From positions 1 through 36,281 of the IMG/VR virus record IMGVR_UViG_3300046005_000589: a DNA stretch of 36,281 nt. One strand, 5' to 3'. The stretch is from a virus. The translations under genes and the position numbers were made by a program. The notes beneath the pieces were generated by a model. It had not been told where the DNA came from. It did no database searches and worked only from the letters and a program-made list of their open reading frames with translations. This document shows, in pieces, positions 14,440 through 23,798 of the stretch (position 1 is its first letter; the number at the start of each line of letters is the position of its first letter).

Positions 14440-14727
14440 TTAAGCAAGTGCAATGCCGGTAGTTCCTTGCATATATTGATCTGCGGCATCTTTTTTACTG
14501 GGGCACATTGCCAAAATATGTGAATGCTTTAATGTAATGCTATCTCTAGCACCTAGGAAGAGAAAAGGAATCATGCCTAATCCTTGTGGGCCCAAACTAA
14601 CAGTTAGCGGTTTTGTAACGGTAACTGTGTCCGAGCCTTCTTCGTCTAATCTAGCGATGATTTCTTCACCGTTGATAAATTTAATGCTGACAACATCGCC
14701 TGTTGCCATTGGTTTTTGTAATAACAT
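14440..14727 (-). CDS. LSm-like small protein (95 aa)
   Basis: Start MLLQKPMATGD, 1 nt after the end of ahcY, with AGG upstream; Met at 14709 is an alternative. The pattern GDVVSIKFINGEEIIARLDEEGSDTVTVTKPL (read in parts), followed by MIPFLFLG, looks like an Sm-type five-strand barrel: a bent first strand with the NGEEIIARL turn. Similar proteins occur in T4-like aquatic phages. If LSm-like, it might bind RNA as Hfq does. The fold call is by pattern only. Confidence 0.5.
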   Translation of the reverse strand: MLLQKPMATGDVVSIKFINGEEIIARLDEEGSDTVTVTKPLTVSLGPQGLGMIPFLFLGARDSITLKHSHILAMCPSKKDAADQYMQGTTGIALA

Positions 14728-14728
14728 A

Positions 14729-16015
14729 TTAATACCTATAAGTTTCTGGTTTGTATGGGCCTGCAACATCGACTCCGATGTATTCAGCTTGTTTGTTGGT
14801 CAGTGTGGTTAGCTCTGCCCCAATTTTCTTTAAATGTAGTTTTGCAACTTTTTCATCAAGAATTTTAGGAAGAATATAAAGTTCTCCCGGGTTGTATTCA
14901 TTGAAGTTTTTAAACAGTTCTATTTGTGCCAGAACTTGGTTTGTAAAACTGTTGCTCATAACGTAACTAGGGTGACCAGTGGCACAGCCTAGATTAACTA
15001 GTCTGCCTTTGGCCAACATGATAATACGTTTGCCGTCTGGGAAAATAACGTGATCCACTTGCGGCTTAATTTCTTCCCATGTGCAATCGCCGAGCCCGGC
15101 TACGTCGATCTCGTTGTCAAAATGTCCAATATTACATACGATTGCTTGATCCTTCATCTGGTTCATATGCTCACGTGTGATAACATCAACGTTACCAGTA
15201 GCTGTTACAAAGATGTCTGCCTTATCTGCGGCATACTCCATTGTGACAACACGATAGCCCTCCATTGCTGCCTGTAGTGCGTTAATTGGATCAACTTCAG
15301 TTACCCAAACTTGTGCGGATAGTGCTCTAAGAGCCTGTGCAGAACCTTTACCTACATCACCGTATCCAGCTACTACAGTAGTCTTGCCGGCAATCATAAC
15401 ATCGGTAGCACGTTTGATACCATCAACTAAACTTTCACGGCAACCATACAAGTTGTCAAACTTAGATTTAGTTACACTGTCGTTAACATTAAATGCTCGA
15501 AATGGAAACTTGCCAGCGGCAATTGCTTCTTTGATACGATAGATACCTGTAGTAGTTTCTTCGCTAACACCAAGGATGTTGGCAACTAACTCGGGATGTT
15601 TTTCCATAACCCACCATGTAAGGTCATGTCCGTCGTCAAGCAACATATTAGGTTCCCATCCGTTAGCACCTCTTACAGTTTGTTCAATGCACCACCAATA
15701 CTCTTCTTCAGTTTCTCCCTTCCATGCAAAAACAGGAATACCTAGATCAGCAATGGCCGCGGCAGCATGATCTTGTGTTGAAAAGATATTGCAACTCGAC
15801 CATCGAACTGTTGCACCTAGTGCAACCAATACTTTGATCAGCACGGCAGTTTGAATAGTCATATGTAATGACCCCGATATACGAGCACCTTTGAGGGGTT
15901 GTTCGTCTTTGTATTCTTCTAGTATGGCCATTAGGCCGGGCATTTCGCTTTCGGCAATGGCAATTTCTTTATGGCCCCAACTAGCAAGGCCAATGTCTCT
16001 AACTTTGTAATCCAT
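14729..16015 (-). CDS. ahcY: S-adenosylhomocysteinase
   Basis: A 428-residue cytosolic NAD-dependent enzyme that splits S-adenosylhomocysteine into adenosine and homocysteine, relieving product inhibition of methyltransferases. Recognisable blocks: [27 protein letters not shown], the NAD-binding [16 protein letters not shown] (about residues 217-232), [12 protein letters not shown], and the C-terminal [17 protein letters not shown] and the PYKPETYRY tail. Full length and apparently intact. The ATG overlaps the upstream stop by 1 nt. It sits in the nrd operon. A phage DNA methyltransferase at 3.6-4.4 kb offers a natural partner. Phage-encoded AhcY is uncommon. Confidence 0.96.
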   Translation of the reverse strand: MDYKVRDIGLASWGHKEIAIAESEMPGLMAILEEYKDEQPLKGARISGSLHMTIQTAVLIKVLVALGATVRWSSCNIFSTQDHAAAAIADLGIPVFAWKGETEEEYWWCIEQTVRGANGWEPNMLLDDGHDLTWWVMEKHPELVANILGVSEETTTGIYRIKEAIAAGKFPFRAFNVNDSVTKSKFDNLYGCRESLVDGIKRATDVMIAGKTTVVAGYGDVGKGSAQALRALSAQVWVTEVDPINALQAAMEGYRVVTMEYAADKADIFVTATGNVDVITREHMNQMKDQAIVCNIGHFDNEIDVAGLGDCTWEEIKPQVDHVIFPDGKRIIMLAKGRLVNLGCATGHPSYVMSNSFTNQVLAQIELFKNFNEYNPGELYILPKILDEKVAKLHLKKIGAELTTLTNKQAEYIGVDVAGPYKPETYRY

Positions 16016-16488
16016 TAATTATCTTCTTCTTGTTTAGGTATTTCGCATAATGCTTCGAGTGTTTTATAATGCTCGTAGGCTTTTTTAAGAGCTGCGAAGT
16101 GCTCTAGTTTTGCAGGGTCTGGCACAAGTATGGCCAAACGCTTTTGTATATCTTCTAATGCTTTGGCAATGCTAACACCTTTGATCTTAACATCGCCTTC
16201 AAACTCAGCATCTGATGTTACGTGAAGGCCTGCACCGTTAGCAGTCATTACAGAGTTATTGTTCAGTGAAGACCAAGTTCCGTTGTATCCACTCGAGCCT
16301 GTATTGAAAGTAATATTACCATAGGTAGATCCGGCTGCGCCGATTGAAAATTGTCCGCTATTAGAATAGATATAGTTACTGCTATCCATACTGCTAGTAT
16401 CTATAGTAATAGTGTCGGACAATATGTCATCTACATTTATACTAATGTTATCGTCTGAATCAAGTATAATAGTATCTTTATCATCCAT
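16015..16488 (-). CDS. Conserved phage protein, probably virion-associated (157 aa)
   Basis: The N-terminal 90 residues are Ser/Asn/Gly-rich with short beta repeats ([19 protein letters not shown]), like fibre or decoration proteins. The C-terminus has [28 protein letters not shown], then [21 protein letters not shown] (each read in parts): a helical segment I have seen repeatedly in T4-like aquatic phages without a known role. It overlaps the glutaredoxin stop by 8 nt. Its position inside a nucleotide-metabolism operon is odd for a structural protein. Confidence 0.65.
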   Translation of the reverse strand: MDDKDTIILDSDDNISINVDDILSDTITIDTSSMDSSNYIYSNSGQFSIGAAGSTYGNITFNTGSSGYNGTWSSLNNNSVMTANGAGLHVTSDAEFEGDVKIKGVSIAKALEDIQKRLAILVPDPAKLEHFAALKKAYEHYKTLEALCEIPKQEEDN

Positions 16489-16705
16489 TTAATCTTGCCC
16501 TCAGTTCTGTGAATCCACCAACGAGTTCGTCATCGATAAAAATTTGAGGCACAGTTCTTGCTGTTGGGATTGCTTCCAACAATTCCTCTTTGGTATAACC
16601 GTCGCCAATTTTCTTTTCTTCAAACGGGATACCTTTTTGTTTTAACAATGCTTTTGCTTGATCACAATAGGGGCAGTGATACTTACTCCATACAATAGCT
16701 TTCAT
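16481..16705 (-). CDS. Glutaredoxin
   Basis: A 74-residue thioredoxin-fold protein. The start at MKAIVWSKY follows AAGGAA; the longer ORF start overlaps nrdB and is rejected. The active site CPYC is at about residues 11-14, the cis-Pro loop TVPQIFIDD at 51-59, and GGFTEL at 62-67 for glutathione binding. It should supply electrons to the phage ribonucleotide reductase. The gene begins 10 nt after nrdB. Confidence 0.92.
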   Translation of the reverse strand: MKAIVWSKYHCPYCDQAKALLKQKGIPFEEKKIGDGYTKEELLEAIPTARTVPQIFIDDELVGGFTELRARLNG

Positions 16706-16715
16706 TTTATTTTCC

Positions 16716-17816
16716 TTATAGATCTGGTAATTCGTCATAACTGACTGCATCACTCATGACCCCGATAACATAGTTTGTGCTTTCGTTTTCTTGTAATGCT
16801 GTTTGTTTTTTATTAATGTTAACGTGTTTATTAAACCACGGAATAGGACTAGATTTAGGATGGTCGCCTAGATACTTAATTCCTATTTCTTTTAATTTAG
16901 TAAATGCTGTGTAGTCCACAAAGTCTTTTAGAATTTGTGCGTTGAGTCCAATGACTACACCTTTCTTGAACAGATATTCTGCCCATTCTTTTTCTTCTCG
17001 GATAACATCCATGTAGAGTTGATAAACTTCAGTTTTACATTCTTCTTCAATGGGCAGAAAATCTGCGTCGTCTTTTGTTACTTGATTGATCAACCAAGCA
17101 GTCCATTCTGTATGCAACAACTCGTCTTGTAAAATTAAGGATATAATATTTCCATTACCGATATAGATTTTGTTTTCTACCATAGCCAGTGAAGTGGCAA
17201 AGGATACCATGAACCTTAGGGCTTCGAGGGCGTAGGAGGCATGTAAAGCCATCCATATGGCTCGCTTGTGAACATAGAGATCAATGACCTCACCCAACTC
17301 TTTACGGCTGTTGAGAATATGAAGATCCTCATAGTAACGACCAACACTAGCTGCCATGCCAGCAATTTCAACTGTGTCGTGAATCTTGTTGAATTCATCT
17401 TTAGGCACTCCATAAACATTACGAATGATGTGACTATAACTCTTACTGTGGATGCTTGTTTCAAAGAAGCTCCATGTGAGTGTTAATGCTTCGAGTTCTG
17501 GAATCGAACAAACTGGTCCAAATACTTGGAAGGGTGCTCGCCCCTGAATGCTATCTAACGCAGTCTGTCTCAATAGGTTACTAGTGAAGATATGTTTAAC
17601 TGCATCGCTGGCTTCCTTGTGATCCATCTTATCTTTGGTAAGACTAATTTCTTCCGGGACCCAAAAGAATCCACGAGCCAGTTCTTCAAATTTAGACAGC
17701 TTAGGATATTTTACTTCCTCAAAACGTTGAACTGTAACTGGACCTGCTGGATCCAGAAACATTGTTCTCTTAAGATAGTTTGTAGGTTTGCTAAAATCGT
17801 ATTGTTCCTTACTCAT
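16716..17816 (-). CDS. nrdB: Ribonucleotide reductase class I small (beta) subunit
   Basis: A 366-residue ferritin-like radical subunit. Di-iron ligand blocks are visible: LTWSFFETSIHSKSYSHI (Glu and His ligands), the VEIAGMAASVGRYYEDL region with a candidate radical Tyr nearby, and ILQDELLHTEWTAW (the second Glu...His pair). The N-terminal FFWVPEEISLTKDK is typical. It makes the tyrosyl radical used by NrdA to reduce ribonucleotides. The start overlaps the end of the preceding 78-residue gene by 8 nt. Length is close to T4 NrdB (about 388). Confidence 0.95.
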   Translation of the reverse strand: MSKEQYDFSKPTNYLKRTMFLDPAGPVTVQRFEEVKYPKLSKFEELARGFFWVPEEISLTKDKMDHKEASDAVKHIFTSNLLRQTALDSIQGRAPFQVFGPVCSIPELEALTLTWSFFETSIHSKSYSHIIRNVYGVPKDEFNKIHDTVEIAGMAASVGRYYEDLHILNSRKELGEVIDLYVHKRAIWMALHASYALEALRFMVSFATSLAMVENKIYIGNGNIISLILQDELLHTEWTAWLINQVTKDDADFLPIEEECKTEVYQLYMDVIREEKEWAEYLFKKGVVIGLNAQILKDFVDYTAFTKLKEIGIKYLGDHPKSSPIPWFNKHVNINKKQTALQENESTNYVIGVMSDAVSYDELPDL

Positions 17817-18045
17817 ATGTGTCCTTGTTTCTTTTTAATTGTTCTATTACGTCTAAATCTTCGGGTTCATAAAAATGAATTATTAATCCACCTTCACTGT
17901 CTACTTCTGCACCTGCCACATCTTCCCTAATTAAAATCTCAAATAAATCGTCTTCTGCTTCTCGCTCAATATCAATAGGTTTAGTGATACCATAATAAAG
18001 TAGCAATGCATGAATCTTTTGAAGAGTAACCGATTTCTTCTTCAT
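17809..18045 (-). CDS. Unknown acidic protein between nrdA and nrdB (78 aa)
   Basis: A small soluble protein: a basic N-terminus (MKKKSVTLQKIHALLLYYG), then an acidic strand-helix region (EREAEDDLFEILIREDV and FYEPEDLDVIEQLK). Its ATG overlaps the nrdA stop (ATGA) and its end overlaps the nrdB start, so all three are translationally coupled. I recognise no family. The arrangement suggests a protein used with ribonucleotide reductase, for instance a regulator, but there is no motif evidence. Confidence 0.7.
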   Translation of the reverse strand: MKKKSVTLQKIHALLLYYGITKPIDIEREAEDDLFEILIREDVAGAEVDSEGGLIIHFYEPEDLDVIEQLKRNKDTYE

Positions 18046-20402
18046 AGTTTGCAGGCCTCACAATCATCTAAGTCATCATAACTGACCACAACGTTGGTAA
18101 CATTGATAGCGTTAGGTGAAATTACCGCGGTATTTGTATTTGTAACAGAACTTTTTGCACCAACCTTATTAATCAAACTGTAGTAAATTGTTTTTATACC
18201 CCATTTGTAAGCCAGCATTAAGTTTTTAGCAATTAATGTTCCGGGAACCTTGCGATCCTTTTGTGGATCTAAACTGGTAAAGTGTGCAGGGTTATAAAAA
18301 GTGTTTGTGCTTAAACTTTGGTCGATGTATGCAGCCAACACCGCAGCAGTCTTTAAATATTCAACACAATCCTTTTGGTCCCACATCAATTGATAGCGAT
18401 TCCTTAATCGTTTATATTCTGGAACAACTTGAACAAATGACCCTGCCTTACTCTCTTTAACTGAAATTAGTTCCATTGGCATTTCAATACCATTGGTAGA
18501 GTTTAAAACAACGCTGGAACTTTCAACAGGGGCAACTGCCATCAGTGTAGCATTACGAATGCCGTATTTTTTCATACGATCACGTAGCGGTTCCCAATCC
18601 ATGCTTGGTTCAAAGCTAGTGAGTTCGTCCACATTCTTATTGCGGCGCTCCCAGGGAAATACTCCCTTACCATACCATGTGTGTTCGCTACGCTTACATG
18701 GGCCTCTCTCTTGGGCCAGTTCCACACTGGTCTCGGTAAGGTAGTATGCTTGATGTTCCATCCAACGTTTGACCTCTGCTAATGCATCAGTATCTCCGTA
18801 TTTGAAACTACGTTTGGCGTGCCAGTAGGCAAGGTTAGTAATGCCCACGCCCAATGGTTCAAAATCTGTGTTGGCTAACTTGCTTTGAATACTCAGGAAG
18901 TCTTGGTAATTTAACAGGTTGCTTAGACTACGCACTAATACTCGACAGGCTTTACGCATATCTTGCGGGTTTCGAAACGCACCCCAATTTATTGACCCAA
19001 GAGTGCAAAGAGCAATTCTTCCTTCTGGATCTTCAATTCTCTGGAAAGGACGGGTGGGTAAAAGTATCTCTTGGCATAGGTTTGATTGATATATTGGATC
19101 CAATGTTGTGTCAAACGGCCCCTGGTTGATAACATTGTCGATGTTGACAAGATATATGCGCCCAGTATCAGTTCTCTCTTTAAGTATTCCATTTTTGAAT
19201 ATCTCATCCGCCGATACAACTTTCTTTTTAATTTTCGGGTTCTGCTCATATTGTAGATACAATTTTTCAAATTCTTCACTATTACGATAGTAGGCTTCGT
19301 ATAGATCTGGGACATCATGAGGATCAAACAAACTCATAGTCTGTCCATTCTTATAACGATTCCAAAACATCTTATTGACTACTACTGAGTAATCCATTTG
19401 ACGAACACGCACTTCGTCAGTGCCTTGATTGTTTTTCAATACAATGAGGTCTTCAAACTGGTAATGCCAGATGGGAAAAGTTACTGTGCAACTTGCATTA
19501 CGGATCCCGCCCTGGCTACAGCTACGAAGGTCTGCAAACCACTTTTTCAAAAAAGGAACCATTCCAGTATGCTTGATCTCACCGTTGCGAATAGGGGCAC
19601 CTAAAGGTCTAATTCTGCCAATTTCAAGGCCAATACCGGCTCGTTTTGAAGCATATTTGGCCATCATTTCGCCGCTAGCAAAGATACTGTCCAACGTATC
19701 GTCTGTGCTGATCAATACACACGAACTGAATTGTTTTGTAGTAGTTCCTAGGCCGGCAAGAACGGGCGTGGCTAAAGTAAAATGACCGTCTGAAGCACAT
19801 TCATAATATTCCTTTACTAGTTTCAATCTCTTGTCAGCAGGTTCATTGTGGAATGCTGTTGCGGCTGCAATAGCGTATCGAACTTGTGGTGTTTCATAAA
19901 TCTGCCCTGTAGCACGATTTTGAACAAGATACTTTTCTCCTAGCTGTGCAATGGCTGCATAGGTATAATCTTCATCTTTATCATGGTCTATAAAAAGATC
20001 GATAATGTTCCATTCTTCTTCAGAATACCAACTTAACAATTCTTCGGTATACATGCCCAAAGAAATATTTTTCTTTACAATTTCGTATAATCTCGGAGGG
20101 GTGTAATCACCGTATACTTCTTTGCGTAGCATACTGACTTTTTGTCGGCCTGCTACATGTTGGTAATTTACATTATTAATTTCTGGATTTTCAGTTTCGT
20201 CAATTAAATCTACCATGGCCTTTAACAACAGCTCATCAATGGTTTCTGTGGTCATTCCATCATGTAGTTCTATCTGTGCTTTGATTTCTACCATAGACGG
20301 ACTAACTCCATCTATTCCTCTGCAAGCGTGTGCAACCTGTCTCTGTATTTTTGCGATATCTAAGGGGACACGGTTCCCATTACGCTTTACAACTGTGATC
20401 AT
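18042..20402 (-). CDS. nrdA: Ribonucleotide reductase class I large (alpha) subunit
   Basis: A 786-residue catalytic subunit. It starts MITVVKRNGNRVPLD with an ATP-cone (about residues 1-90) for allosteric control. The core includes SSCVLISTDDTLDSI, GIGLEIGRIRPLGAPI, LCTLGSINWGAF and the NATLMAVAPVESSSVV finger-loop region. The C-terminus DDCEACKL supplies the mobile Cys pair reduced by glutaredoxin. AGAGG lies upstream of the ATG. It heads the operon nrdA, 78-aa gene, nrdB, grx. It makes dNTP precursors for phage DNA synthesis. Confidence 0.97.
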   Translation of the reverse strand: MITVVKRNGNRVPLDIAKIQRQVAHACRGIDGVSPSMVEIKAQIELHDGMTTETIDELLLKAMVDLIDETENPEINNVNYQHVAGRQKVSMLRKEVYGDYTPPRLYEIVKKNISLGMYTEELLSWYSEEEWNIIDLFIDHDKDEDYTYAAIAQLGEKYLVQNRATGQIYETPQVRYAIAAATAFHNEPADKRLKLVKEYYECASDGHFTLATPVLAGLGTTTKQFSSCVLISTDDTLDSIFASGEMMAKYASKRAGIGLEIGRIRPLGAPIRNGEIKHTGMVPFLKKWFADLRSCSQGGIRNASCTVTFPIWHYQFEDLIVLKNNQGTDEVRVRQMDYSVVVNKMFWNRYKNGQTMSLFDPHDVPDLYEAYYRNSEEFEKLYLQYEQNPKIKKKVVSADEIFKNGILKERTDTGRIYLVNIDNVINQGPFDTTLDPIYQSNLCQEILLPTRPFQRIEDPEGRIALCTLGSINWGAFRNPQDMRKACRVLVRSLSNLLNYQDFLSIQSKLANTDFEPLGVGITNLAYWHAKRSFKYGDTDALAEVKRWMEHQAYYLTETSVELAQERGPCKRSEHTWYGKGVFPWERRNKNVDELTSFEPSMDWEPLRDRMKKYGIRNATLMAVAPVESSSVVLNSTNGIEMPMELISVKESKAGSFVQVVPEYKRLRNRYQLMWDQKDCVEYLKTAAVLAAYIDQSLSTNTFYNPAHFTSLDPQKDRKVPGTLIAKNLMLAYKWGIKTIYYSLINKVGAKSSVTNTNTAVISPNAINVTNVVVSYDDLDDCEACKL

Positions 20403-20437
20403 TAAGTAACCTCTTTATAATTCTTCTAGGTTGATAT

Positions 20438-20872
20438 TTACCTCGGGGCAGTCACTTCAACCATATTTTCAAGTTTAAACGAATCAGTTATTTCAGGAAC
20501 GGGAATTGGCCCATTATCACTGTAGTTAATAACCCAACTGTCGTCGATATAAACTAAATTATACTCTCTAGATCGGACAGTGTCTACTAGTGTTCGGAGC
20601 TCTATCTTACTATTTTTAAATTTATCAGTTAACTTTAATGTCCAACCGATCATTAACGCCTTGGTAAAATCATCGTATCGATTGTATTCGATAATTTCCC
20701 AAGGGCTCGGCCAGCTTTGGCGGTAATAGGGATCGATCTTTCTGTTGTGCGGTGTGAAGGGAGCTTGATGCCAAAAATCCCAAACCTCTTGTAAGGGGTC
20801 TGAAGTATTTTCCAAGTTCCTTCTATGATTGATCCACTCTGTTAGTCTATCATCTACAGGGAGGTTAAACAT
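20438..20872 (-). CDS. Conserved phage protein of unknown function (144 aa)
   Basis: Soluble, Trp- and Tyr-rich protein. The central block WDFWHQAPFTPHNRKIDPY, then QSWPSPWEIIEYNRYDDFTKALMIGW (read in parts), looks conserved among T4-like aquatic phages as far as I recall; no function is known. It lies between the tail spike gene (3 nt upstream) and nrdA. The TAAATATC at its 3' end may contribute a weak late-type promoter for nrdA. Confidence 0.7.
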   Translation of the reverse strand: MFNLPVDDRLTEWINHRRNLENTSDPLQEVWDFWHQAPFTPHNRKIDPYYRQSWPSPWEIIEYNRYDDFTKALMIGWTLKLTDKFKNSKIELRTLVDTVRSREYNLVYIDDSWVINYSDNGPIPVPEITDSFKLENMVEVTAPR

Positions 20873-20875
20873 AAA

Positions 20876-23005
20876 TTATGAAATCATTAGTTTGTGTTGG
20901 TATTCTACGGTTAGAACATAACCGGCTCCGCCGGTTCTTAACGGATTAGACACTAATGCGGTACTAGTTCCAAATACAGTTGTCGTAGTTATAGTTACCC
21001 ATGATGAAGTTCCGCTAACGTATCGAACTCCTGTAATAACGCCGGCGGTGCCGGTGGACATTACTTCAATAGTTAAAGAATTCTTATCACTTGAACCACC
21101 GAGCAATGCACCATCGATACCTAAATAATCACCTGGTTCAGTTCCGCCCTTGCTGGCAGCATCCCAATAGCCGGACCCGCCGTTTACGATAGTAATGTTT
21201 GTGTAGGTGCCTGCTACCCATGTAGTGGTGCTGAGAATTGAGTATGGCAATGCGGTAACAATAAATGTGGCGCTGTTTCCGGTCTTCCAGGGATTATTAA
21301 GTGTAATTTGAAAAGTATTATCTGTTGTATTAAGTGCTGGAGTCCAGTCCACCGAACCGTCATTATTAGTATAGTTATAAGAGTCGTCGTATTCAATATC
21401 GGGAGTCGATAAAGGAGTTAACGGCTTTTTAACATAGATATTCAAAGTTCCTTGTCTATCCACTAGATCATTGGTAGAAGTTGAATCATTCCATACTTGA
21501 TACTTGTTGATTAAGAATTGTGCTCTTCCAGTTAATGGCCAACGTATCAATGTTTTAGATTCGCCTACTCGAACAGTTCTATATTCAACAGCATGTGTGT
21601 CAATAGTTGTATGACCTTGGACTAAAGGAGCATAATAAGTTCCAGTAGTTCCCTGTCTTAACTGCCAGTCGAACCGATCAAAATAATCATTCATACTTAC
21701 ACAATTTCTCTGTAAGTAAGTAATAATGGGAGTTCGATCAATTGATGATGTAGCAAGTTCAACCGTGCTAGAATTGTTATTACCTACATTAATAAATTGA
21801 TTGTTTAAACTTACATGATTTGCCGAAGTGTTGTTATAGAACGTGCCTGTTCCTGTATAGATAGCTTCACGTTGAATATCTCTAAATCTATTGTCAGTGA
21901 ATCTAGCAAATCTAGGTCCCAAGTCTTGTAAATTATCTGCAGGATCATTAAAGGTAATACCTTTGTTTAAACTTAAAAACTCGGAGTTTTTAACTATAAT
22001 GTTAGGAACGTCGTAGTTTGACTTGATACCATAATACAAGTTTTCAAACTCGCAATTGTCAATAACAACGTTTTCTGTTCTTGATGAAGATACAGAATCC
22101 ATTGGATCACCTCTTAACACAATACCAACATAGTTAGAATTAGTTGATAGGAAACCGTTGTAAGGATTTGCAGAATATCCTCCCTGGAACTTAACATCTC
22201 TAATAACAGAGTTAGGAGCAGAGTCTAAACTTATTAAACTAGCCACTTGTGAAACAGTTGTAGCAGTTGTGTCGTATCTTAATGTTAATCCTTCTATGTG
22301 AATATTTCTAGCAGTATAGGTATTGCTTATTTTTGCATTGTCGAAGTTTCTGTAGGGGCCTTGGTGCAGACCAGAAATTCCAAGAGTCGATAGTTTATTA
22401 GGCTCTGCTGTTTGGAATATGTGTGTGCTAGTGCCAGTTGACGCTAGGTTAATAATTGTCTGCCCTTTTCCTTCTCCGACAATAGTTGTGTAAGCAGGAA
22501 TAAAAATGGTGTCAGTTATCTTGTAAACTCCAGAAGGGAAGTATAATTTTTTACGAGGAGCAATACCTCCATACAAATTATAAGCACTACTGGTAGTCCA
22601 TGCTGAAAATAATCTATGAATAGCTTCTTGAATTACGGCCGTGTTATCGTTGATTCCATTGGGCACTGCTCCGAAGTCTTTGATGTTTACGATGTCATCC
22701 AATTTGTCCTGGATAGACCTTTCGACTTCAAATCCTGGATCAGTTAAATTTAATGTAATATCGCTAGCATCTCTATAGATGTAAGTAGAACTAGATGCGG
22801 CGATATTAAAGAAATTTCTTTCATCGTTTTCAGTTAAAATTCGGACGTTGGCATCCCTAGAACCACCATCTTCTCTTCTAAGACCAATGTATAAATGTTC
22901 TGTGTCTGCTGCCCATGCAAATTCACCACCCGCTAGCGTTGGTAAACCTGTTTGATTTTCTTGTCCCCTGCGAACTTGAATTTTCGCAATTTCAATGACG
23001 GCCAT
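20876..23005 (-). CDS. Tail spike/fibre with pectate-lyase-like beta-helix (709 aa)
   Basis: The N-terminus (IQVRRGQENQTGLPTLAGGEFAWAADTEHLYIG, read in parts) matches the short attachment domain common at the start of phage fibres. About residues 105-160 contain NIKDFGAVPNGINDNTAVIQ, the signature opening of the pectate-lyase-3 beta-helix, and YFPSGVYKITDTIFIPA follows. Repeated Asn-rich turns (VIDNCEFENLYYGI, IIVKNSEFLSLNKGI) continue the right-handed helix to about residue 430. The C-terminal 280 residues are beta-rich. It probably binds or cuts a surface polysaccharide of the host. The gene follows a late octamer and a leader hairpin, as expected for a late virion gene. Confidence 0.82.
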   Translation of the reverse strand: MAVIEIAKIQVRRGQENQTGLPTLAGGEFAWAADTEHLYIGLRREDGGSRDANVRILTENDERNFFNIAASSSTYIYRDASDITLNLTDPGFEVERSIQDKLDDIVNIKDFGAVPNGINDNTAVIQEAIHRLFSAWTTSSAYNLYGGIAPRKKLYFPSGVYKITDTIFIPAYTTIVGEGKGQTIINLASTGTSTHIFQTAEPNKLSTLGISGLHQGPYRNFDNAKISNTYTARNIHIEGLTLRYDTTATTVSQVASLISLDSAPNSVIRDVKFQGGYSANPYNGFLSTNSNYVGIVLRGDPMDSVSSSRTENVVIDNCEFENLYYGIKSNYDVPNIIVKNSEFLSLNKGITFNDPADNLQDLGPRFARFTDNRFRDIQREAIYTGTGTFYNNTSANHVSLNNQFINVGNNNSSTVELATSSIDRTPIITYLQRNCVSMNDYFDRFDWQLRQGTTGTYYAPLVQGHTTIDTHAVEYRTVRVGESKTLIRWPLTGRAQFLINKYQVWNDSTSTNDLVDRQGTLNIYVKKPLTPLSTPDIEYDDSYNYTNNDGSVDWTPALNTTDNTFQITLNNPWKTGNSATFIVTALPYSILSTTTWVAGTYTNITIVNGGSGYWDAASKGGTEPGDYLGIDGALLGGSSDKNSLTIEVMSTGTAGVITGVRYVSGTSSWVTITTTTVFGTSTALVSNPLRTGGAGYVLTVEYQHKLMIS

Positions 23006-23010
23006 AAGAT

Positions 23011-23032
23011 AATATCCCCTCTATGGGATATT
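23011..23032 (-). other. Leader hairpin of the tail spike mRNA
   Basis: Minus strand: AATATCCC, 6-nt loop ATAGAG, GGGATATT: a perfect 8-bp stem just upstream of the start codon, starting within the late octamer. A similar stem with a CATAGGGG-like loop precedes the gene at 27585-28001. Confidence 0.55.
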
Positions 23033-23036
23033 TATC
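23029..23036 (-). promoter_or_regulatory. T4-type late promoter octamer (GATAAATA)
   Basis: Complement of TATTTATC, 24 nt upstream of the tail spike ATG; 7 of 8 match to TATAAATA. Confidence 0.55.
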
Positions 23037-23762
23037 TTACTGTGTGAGCATTTGCTTGTAGCCTTTTAGACCTGTAGTGTAGTATTCTTCTACTTTACCC
23101 AACCACATATCCTGATATTTGTTAAAGTTGTCTTTGTTTAGATCAAACTGTTGATATTGTAAATCTCTACTGCACATAAAGATAACGCCTCTGCGGATGT
23201 CGGTTCCGTAGACTTCATTATGTGCTAAGATATATGCAACTAACTGAACGTAGTAATCTTCTACCCATTCTGCTTTCTTGGGTTTATTGGTTTGTTTATG
23301 ATCCATTACAGCTGGTTCGCCATCATATACCCCTACTAGGTCAGTAGTGCCGCTGTATAGACCTGGAAAGTATAAACTCTGTTCCATTGCCCATACTTCG
23401 TTTACTTTGCTCAGACCATTTTCGATAATAACATCGGCCATCTTGTTGGCCTGCACATGCACGGGGTTGTTTCCCGGCTGTCGCTGTTCTCCGATTAGAA
23501 ACCGTTCTAAGTTGGCATGCATAGCTGTCCCAACTCCTGCGGCCTCTGTGGTAATTTGCTGTGCTTTTTCTTCGCCGATGCGTTTGCGCCATTCAATCAA
23601 ATGTGTTTGATCTTTAGTAGCACCTAAGATAGTTGTTACACTAGGAAGGCTTTCTCCGTCCGGAGTTTGATAAACACGTTTCCGAGTTACTGGATCATTT
23701 ATCTGCTTGCAGTTTTTATATTGGAATCGTTCAATGAACGGAGGAGGAGTATATATAGTCAT
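23037..23762 (-). CDS. PD-(D/E)XK superfamily nuclease (RecB/Cas4-like)
   Basis: A 241-residue protein. The nuclease core: AAGVGTAMHANLERFL (an N-terminal His helix), then YSGTTDLVGVYDGEPAVMDHKQTNKPKK (read in parts) giving the Asp...x-D-H-K active site, and VEDYYVQLVAYILA with the trailing Gln/Tyr motif. This layout is that of RecB-type exonucleases in phages, used for DNA processing, recombination or host DNA degradation. Its consensus promoter would start the transcript at the ATG, so it looks leaderless. Neighbouring genes are structural, which makes an early-type promoter here notable. Confidence 0.82.
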   Translation of the reverse strand: MTIYTPPPFIERFQYKNCKQINDPVTRKRVYQTPDGESLPSVTTILGATKDQTHLIEWRKRIGEEKAQQITTEAAGVGTAMHANLERFLIGEQRQPGNNPVHVQANKMADVIIENGLSKVNEVWAMEQSLYFPGLYSGTTDLVGVYDGEPAVMDHKQTNKPKKAEWVEDYYVQLVAYILAHNEVYGTDIRRGVIFMCSRDLQYQQFDLNKDNFNKYQDMWLGKVEEYYTTGLKGYKQMLTQ

Positions 23763-23769
23763 AAACTTA

Positions 23770-23798
23770 ATTATAACTATATAATTTCAGGATGTCAA
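23770..23798 (-). promoter_or_regulatory. Consensus sigma70 promoter for the PD-(D/E)XK nuclease, apparently leaderless
   Basis: TTGACA (complement of 23793-23798), 17-nt spacer, TATAAT (complement of 23770-23775), 7 nt before the ATG. The -35 overlaps the stop of the upstream gene. Confidence 0.82.
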
